64,000 nucleotides of DNA from Euborellia annulipes. Its lineage: Eukaryota; Arthropoda; Insecta; Dermaptera; Anisolabididae. Location: assembly GCA_023213315.1 (NCBI GenBank), contig JAKCPI010026289.1:17140-81139 (forward strand), in the 5' to 3' direction. Shown in pieces: positions 59,184-64,000 of this stretch. Below the pieces are notes generated by a model that worked only from the letters and a program-made list of their open reading frames with translations, searched no databases and was not told the DNA's origin. The stretch's first letter is position 1. Every line of letters starts with the position of its first letter. The translations under genes were made by a program, and so were the position numbers.

Positions 59184-59430
59184 ATGTGTAAAGAAAGGAA
59201 TGGCAGCTAGATATTATTTCATTATTAGTCCCTCTATAGCGACGTTTCGATCTTGGTTAAGACCATCCTCAGAGCTTGCGGACTGTTTTTATAGACTTAC
59301 AATTGGCTTGACTATTAGATTATATGCCTATATTGACAGCCCGCATAATGCCTAATAAATGAAATAATATCTAACTGTAATTCTTCTCTTTACACATTAA
59401 CATTATCCAGCTATAAAATTCACATCTTGT
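59184..59430. repeat. Palindromic element, family C, second copy
   Basis: TGTGTAAAGAAAGGAAT is mirrored by ATTCTTCTCTTTACACA. It shares GACGTTTCGATCTTGG, AAGACCATCCTCAGAGCTTG and the right extension TTATCCAGCTATAAAATTCA with the copy at 22571, so both belong to one family with an asymmetric right end. Confidence 0.78.
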
Positions 59431-60174
59431 AAAATATGTATAAGCTTATACGGTAATATTTATCAACTACCATGGATTGTCAGGGAAAGTAAAATACTAA
59501 AAATAAATTTAAATTTGAAGGAAACAGCTGATTGTTAAGTTCAGCACTTGTCAAAAATGATGAATAAATAATAATAAGAGATTTCATTATTAAATAGCAC
59601 ACAAAATCATTCTGTATAAAGAAAAACAATAGACCATAAATAATAAGAATAAAGAAGATTATAATCTAGTACATAAACCTGACAAGATGTTATAATTATA
59701 GTATTGGTATTTTTTAAAATTTCAAAATTTTTAGATAGAAAGGATAGAAAGTTTATAAAAGTATTTTTTTTGTTTTACGAGTATTTTTATTGTTACTCTA
59801 AAGGAACTTTAAAACATAGTAGTTCAGTAACCAAAAATGTTAAATGTCGTAATAAATATTTCGTTCGGTGTCTAAAAGGTCGGAGGGGGGGGGGGTCTGG
59901 CAACAGAGAAGAGCAAACCCGTGGTCTCAGGGGTTGATATCGGAATTGATCAAAACCGATCAATCAATGAAATATACGTAAATAGTATATACCCTAAATT
60001 GCCCCCCCTCAGTTGGAAGTTTAAAACAAATGCTCAAGATGTCGAAGAAAATTATAAATTGAGCAGATAGATGTTAGTGGTTTTTTTATTGCCTTGAATG
60101 AAAAGATAAAGGCATTTGATATGATACGTAAATGTAAACAATTGTGTTGAAAGAATTTTAATTCATTTAATTTA

Positions 60175-60405
60175 TTAAAAATACACTCACACTTTTTTCT
60201 CATTACACTCACACAAACATTCACACAGTCTTTTCGGCAACTTAGGCCATATAAGACTTTAAACGATAACCGTATTTTTATAATATATATTTATTTGAGA
60301 TCCAGGCATTCTTATTTGGTATCCAAATGACTTAAATAAAATCATCGAACCCGCGACCCTTGGTATACAAGAGTCGCACGATAACCCCTAAACCAAGCCC
60401 AGGGA
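60175..60405 (-). mobile_element. SINE family A, minus strand
   Basis: Complement order: ACACTCACACTTTTTTC, CTTTTCGGCAACTTAGGCC, AAACGATAACCG, CCAGGCATTC, the AAATGACTTAAAT half-palindrome, CGAACCCGCGACCC, and the head complement ending CCAAGCCCAGGG. Confidence 0.8.
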
Positions 60406-60501
60406 CGTGTTTAAAGAAATAACAATTAACAACAACAAATGAATCAAACAAATGTTGTGAGGGAGCCCGCTGTTTCAAAAAAATTAAATAAACAAATGGC
60501 G

Positions 60502-60600
60502 TCGGGCCTTGGTATAGTTGCTAGCGTGCTAGCCTTCTATGCCATGGGTCGCGGGTTCGGACCCCAGGCATTCCGATGATTTAATTTAAGCCATTTGGAT
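60502..60600 (+). mobile_element. SINE family A, 3'-truncated head
   Basis: The tRNA-like head (GGGCCTTGGTATAGTTGC, B-box GGGTTCGGACCCC) and the start of the body to AAGCCATTTGGAT are present, then the sequence stops matching. It lies just downstream of an inverted copy, a possible source of rearrangement. Confidence 0.75.
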
Positions 60601-61306
60601 TTTAACAATAGAAAAAGGAACGGGCAGCCAAGAAAGCTTCATTTCGTAGAGACTAAATTCCTGGCTGTACGGTTCATCTTATTAGTATCTTATGAAGTAT
60701 CTTGTACTTGAAAAATTATTTTTAATATTATGAATATAATTTTAAAAAAAGTTAAATTAATAAATTTAGATTTTTTTAACTATAAAATTATTAAAAGAAA
60801 AGGCACCCTTATTTTATGGTTGGTACGATGAAAGAGATTGAAATAAGGATATAAGACATCTTTGGACATATAATTTTATCAAAAGAAAAATACTTTCTAT
60901 ACTTCTTAGTAGAATGAAAAAAATTATCGCATTTATTTAGTGACAACGAATTGCAAAAGAGATAAAGTAGGAAGAGAAACCTCCCCCGGCCAGAATTATC
61001 GCGTTTACTTAATTTATACACATAGACAAGACAATAGACTTAATTTTTATTTTCTTTAGTGTTGCAATAAATAAATAGGAAGTTCGTAGCAAAAAAAAAA
61101 TTTCTTAACATAATCAATAACTATTATTAAATTTACAAATTCTATTATTTTTTCTTAATTCCTAAATACAAGGTTAGAGGAATTAGTAAAATTTTAATTA
61201 GAATCAAAATTAAATGTAAAGTTTTTTTATTTTGCCTTGAGATGAATGGCATCAATTTAAAAAAAAAATTCCAACCTATTTTTTTTATTATTATTACAAT
61301 TGCCAG

Positions 61307-61446
61307 GTCAGGGACGACGAATTATTTATGACACCGGTCCATGTAATCAAGATAAATCAAAAATGGAGGATCCAAATTTACATATAAAACAATTTTTATC
61401 TGAATGTTTTACTTTAGAAGAATTTAATAGTGAACCAACCATCTAA
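61307..61446 (+). CDS. Terminal coding exon of an unrecognised gene
   Basis: A long T-rich tract ending in TTGCCAG precedes an open frame of 45 codons that ends in TAA at 61444-61446. The first two bases (GT) complete a split codon; then reading begins QGRRIIYDTGPCNQD and ends EEFNSEPTI. The residue mix (Gly, Asp, Cys, Pro, Glu) is unlike chance translations of the AT-rich flanks. A tandem AATAAA lies at 61561, about 115 bases after the stop, as expected for a last exon. No family was recognised and no partner exon was found upstream, so it could be a pseudogene fragment or follow a long intron. Confidence 0.5.
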
Positions 61447-61615
61447 ACAAATATTGCAATTTTAGTTTATTTATTGTATTTTAGATACAAAATCGATTGA
61501 TACGAAGAAAACAAATGTGAAAAATATGGATGAGAAAAATAATTTATTGAGAAGATTCCTAATAAAATAAAATGGTCGGACTTATATGAACTGACTCAAA
61601 TGAGATTGTCTAAGT

Positions 61616-61910
61616 CAGTGGTTTCCAAACTTTTTGTTACTACGCCTCCCTTAAAAATAATTAATCTTATGACGCCTCCCCCTCCCAACCCCATTTTATA
61701 AAATAATACAAAAACAAAGAAAATATAAATTTATATAAAATTAAAAATAAATGTCACCGATCTTCGAGAGCAATTAAAAATAAATTTTTTTGTAAAAAAA
61801 AGTATTTTTTTTTTCAAATCTCGGGGGGGGGGAGGGGGTAATTACACTTTTACTCCCCCCTTGTATCCGCCCTTGCTAGGGAGGCGCGCCTCACAGTTTG
61901 GAAAACGCTG
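61616..61910. mobile_element. hAT-like MITE
   Basis: CAGTGGTTTCCAAACT at the left is mirrored by CAGTTTGGAAAACGCTG at the right, a classic hAT end. Inner arms pair TACGCCTCCCTT with the GGGAGGCGCGCC region. Flanks GTCTAAGT and TTATAAGG are only partly alike, so the target duplication has decayed. Confidence 0.8.
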
Positions 61911-61942
61911 TTATAAGGGTATTGGCTGGTGGAATTTGTATC

Positions 61943-62143
61943 AGGAATGAAAGTTAGAAAAAACGAAGCTAGAATTTTTTCTTTAAAAATATATTTTAAA
62001 AGCTTACGTTTCGGCCTTGGTCAAAGTCTTGGATGACCACTAACAGCTCCGAGGATGGCTTTGAAAAAAGCCGAAACGTCAGCTGTTAAAATATATTTTT
62101 AAAGAAAAAATTCTGGCTTCGTTTTTTCTAACTTTCATTCCTG
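61943..62143. repeat. Palindromic element, 200 bp
   Basis: AGGAATGAAAGTTAGAAAAA, CGAAGCTAGAATTTTTTC and AAAAATATATTTTAA at the left mirror TTAAAATATATTTTT, GAAAAAATTCTGGCTTCG and TTTTTCTAACTTTCATTCCT at the right. The tip pairs TTTCGGCCTTGGTCAAAG with CTTTGAAAAAAGCCGAAA. Confidence 0.88.
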
Positions 62144-62165
62144 AAGAAAAATATTTTTCTCAAAT

Positions 62166-62424
62166 CTTATTTTCACGCCCTAGGGGGGTGCCTAACTTAA
62201 ATTTAAAATTTCAACCTCCTAGTTCAATTCCTTCATGCTTTAAATTGAACCCAAATAGACACCCAGACAGACCATGTAGCGAAAACCACTTTTTTGAAAT
62301 CAGGGGACCTCAAAACGAGAAGATCCATCAAAATCTCGACATCGAATTTTTGACATGAATCCAATACTTTCTCTCTATAGGCCTATATATGTATATTAAC
62401 TTATACATATAGGTAAGGGAAAGT
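62166..62424 (-). mobile_element. HINE-like 5' half, minus strand
   Basis: TTATTTTCACGCCCTAGG, TTCAACCTCCTAGTTCAAT, ACAGACCATGTAGCG, TCAAAATCTCGACATCGAA and the end GGTAAGGGAAAGT. It joins the palindrome ending at 62143 with about 20 bases between. Confidence 0.7.
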
Positions 62425-62989
62425 AAAAAATTCAAATACTGATTGAGATTAGTTCTATATATAAAAAGATGCGGAAACTCAGCCTAGTAAAATTCTAAGT
62501 GGACTAATATCTTACTTTTCTACCTAATGAAAAAATCCCTACAATATTCTGAAAGGGATTCAATGGATTCCCGATTCGAAGTTTATTATTATCTGTTTAT
62601 AAGAGTTTCGAAATCTTCAAAAATTAATTCCGCCCCAGTAATAAGAAATTTTAGAATGACATTAAAATGTTTCTATCCTACTATAATATTTTTTAAATAT
62701 TGATTATAAATTTTAACTCAAACGGAATGCCCTTATTTTTTAGTAAAAGTATTAAAAAAACATTAACATCTTTATGCATTATAGGGGATGGGGCATTAAC
62801 CCCCTGCTTAATGTCTTCATACCTCCCCTTTAAGGAAATGCGAGCCTTCACCGCGAAATTACTCGCAAAATAATTTGAATACATTTATAAATAATTATTT
62901 TAATTTTTATTTTATTTTAATTTTCAACCCTTAATCCACCCCTGTGTAAAAGTATATTAAGGAAATTTGATTAACAAAAATATAGACTA
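62425..62989. other. Intergenic DNA without recognised features
   Basis: AT-rich with short frames only. Confidence 0.5.
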
Positions 62990-63175
62990 TACCGAACGCC
63001 GCGGGTCCGATTTGGATACCAAATGGCTTAAATAAGAATGCCTGGACCCCCAATATGTATATTATTAATTAATAACGGTTATCGTATAAAGTCTTATATG
63101 GCCTGAGTTGTCGAAAACACTGTGTGAATGTGTGTGTGAGAAAAAAGTGTGTGTTTAAAAAAATAAATAAATAAA
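62990..63175 (+). mobile_element. SINE family A, head-deleted
   Basis: Starts within a damaged B-box region (CGCCGCGGGTCCGATTTGG) and then follows the body closely: AAATGGCTTAAATAAGAATG, CCTGGACCCCC, GGTTATCGTATAAAGTC, TGTGTGTG and an A-rich tail. Confidence 0.75.
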
Positions 63176-63802
63176 AAACTAATTTTTTTTTCAATGACAC
63201 CTACTCTCCCCCTCCCCATTTCAACAGCTTATATTCACCCTCTACCCTTAGTGAAATACAAAATATTTAATTTCATATTCAAAAGAATCGTTTTTCGAAG
63301 ACAAATTATTTGTTTCTATCATTTTTTTTTCAATAAAATGCATAATAATACCTTTAATAAGACTCTCAAGAGGGTGTGATGGTTGACGGTGAGCTCAGGG
63401 TGGGTTACACTATATTAATTATTCACTTTGATTCACTTTAAACACAAAAAAAATGAGCAGCGCCTGCCGCCCGGCAACTCGCTCGACTGAACGAGACTTG
63501 TCTCTCTCTCTCTTCGTATAGGAATAAACCAGTTAGATGAAAATAACAATTCCCTTTTTATTAAAAGTAAAAAAAATACCTTTTGTTCTAATCTAACTAT
63601 TTTTAGAGATGGAAAAGAATGTCAACAAGTGATTTGGAATATTCCAAGGCCTTTCTTAAATAATCAACCCTTCGTCCCCCCCCCCCTAATCAAAATAATA
63701 ATCAACACTATTTTTTGAATGTTTTCTATTTATTTGGCTTCGATTTAGCTAAAATAAATTTAAAAAACATTTTTTTCAATTTTTCAACCCCTAATCCAAT
63801 CT
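63176..63802. other. Intergenic DNA with a small GC-rich patch
   Basis: 63450-63520 holds CAGCGCCTGCCGCCCGGC; on the minus strand it reads TCGTTCAGTCGAGCG then GGGCGGCAGGCG, similar in layout to the patch at 25545. No exon is evident. Confidence 0.4.
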
Positions 63803-63930
63803 TTTTTTTTTTTTATTAACACTTACACTTTTTTCTCATTTAAAATTAGGCCATTTAAGACTTTAAACGATACTCGAATATATATATTGAGGTCCAGGCA
63901 TTTTTATTTAAGCCATTTGGTATCCAAATG
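63803..63930 (-). mobile_element. SINE family A, minus-strand 3' half
   Basis: A long T run, ACACTTACACTTTTTTC, AGGCCATTTAAGAC, AAACGATACTCG, GGTCCAGGCATTTTTATT and the AAGCCATTTGG palindrome are visible. The head side runs into other sequence near 63930. Confidence 0.7.
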
Positions 63931-64000
63931 GCCCAGAATCTTCTAAATATTATTATTTGATTTATAAAACTAGCTAGCAATCATTTAGAAAATTGATCTT

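Overview
This is an AT-rich, gene-poor, repeat-dense stretch of an animal nuclear genome, most likely an arthropod and probably an insect. The evidence is spliceosomal introns with clean GT...AG borders, a glucose-dehydrogenase-like GMC oxidoreductase of the insect type, tRNA-derived SINEs, hAT-like and Tc1/mariner-like elements, and Helentron-type elements with a GTCT microsatellite. The order cannot be fixed from sequence alone. No operons, rRNA genes, CRISPR arrays or stand-alone tRNA genes are visible.

One gene can be rebuilt with confidence. It is a plus-strand GMC gene, 31224-40851, with eight coding exons whose phases all join into one 1470-codon frame. The FAD-binding start and GMC signature 2 are clear. 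A low-complexity Asn/Arg- then Thr/Glu-rich insert of about 770 residues lies between the N- and C-terminal GMC domains. The catalytic His of the usual HPVGTCKMG motif is replaced by Asp, the second active-site position also looks changed, and the Asn of signature 1 is Gly. It is therefore probably a mucin-like, membrane-tethered or secreted GMC pseudoenzyme. A shorter terminal exon of an unrecognised gene lies at 61307-61446, followed by an AATAAA signal. A weaker exon candidate is at 55443.

Nearly everything else is repeats. Left arm (1-31 kb): a large palindrome, SINEs, Helentron-like copies, Tc1-like and hAT-like MITEs, an inverted repeat with tRNA T-arm-like tips, a tandem 149-bp duplication, a GC-rich patch that could be a minus-strand first exon, and a LINE 3' end in minus orientation. 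Gene body (31-41 kb): intron 5 holds a partial duplication with filled and empty insertion sites for a SINE and a Helentron-like element. Right arm (41-64 kb): more of the same families, a LINE 3' end in plus orientation, a promoter-like patch near 49.2-49.4 kb, and several palindromes whose arms carry CGAAACGT.

The best candidates for something new are (1) the GMC pseudoenzyme with its giant glycosylation-prone insert and (2) the Helentron-like family, whose 13-bp 5' end recurs inverted inside its 3' hairpin and whose T|T insertion point can be read from the duplicated intron. All family assignments rest on pattern recognition; no database search was possible.
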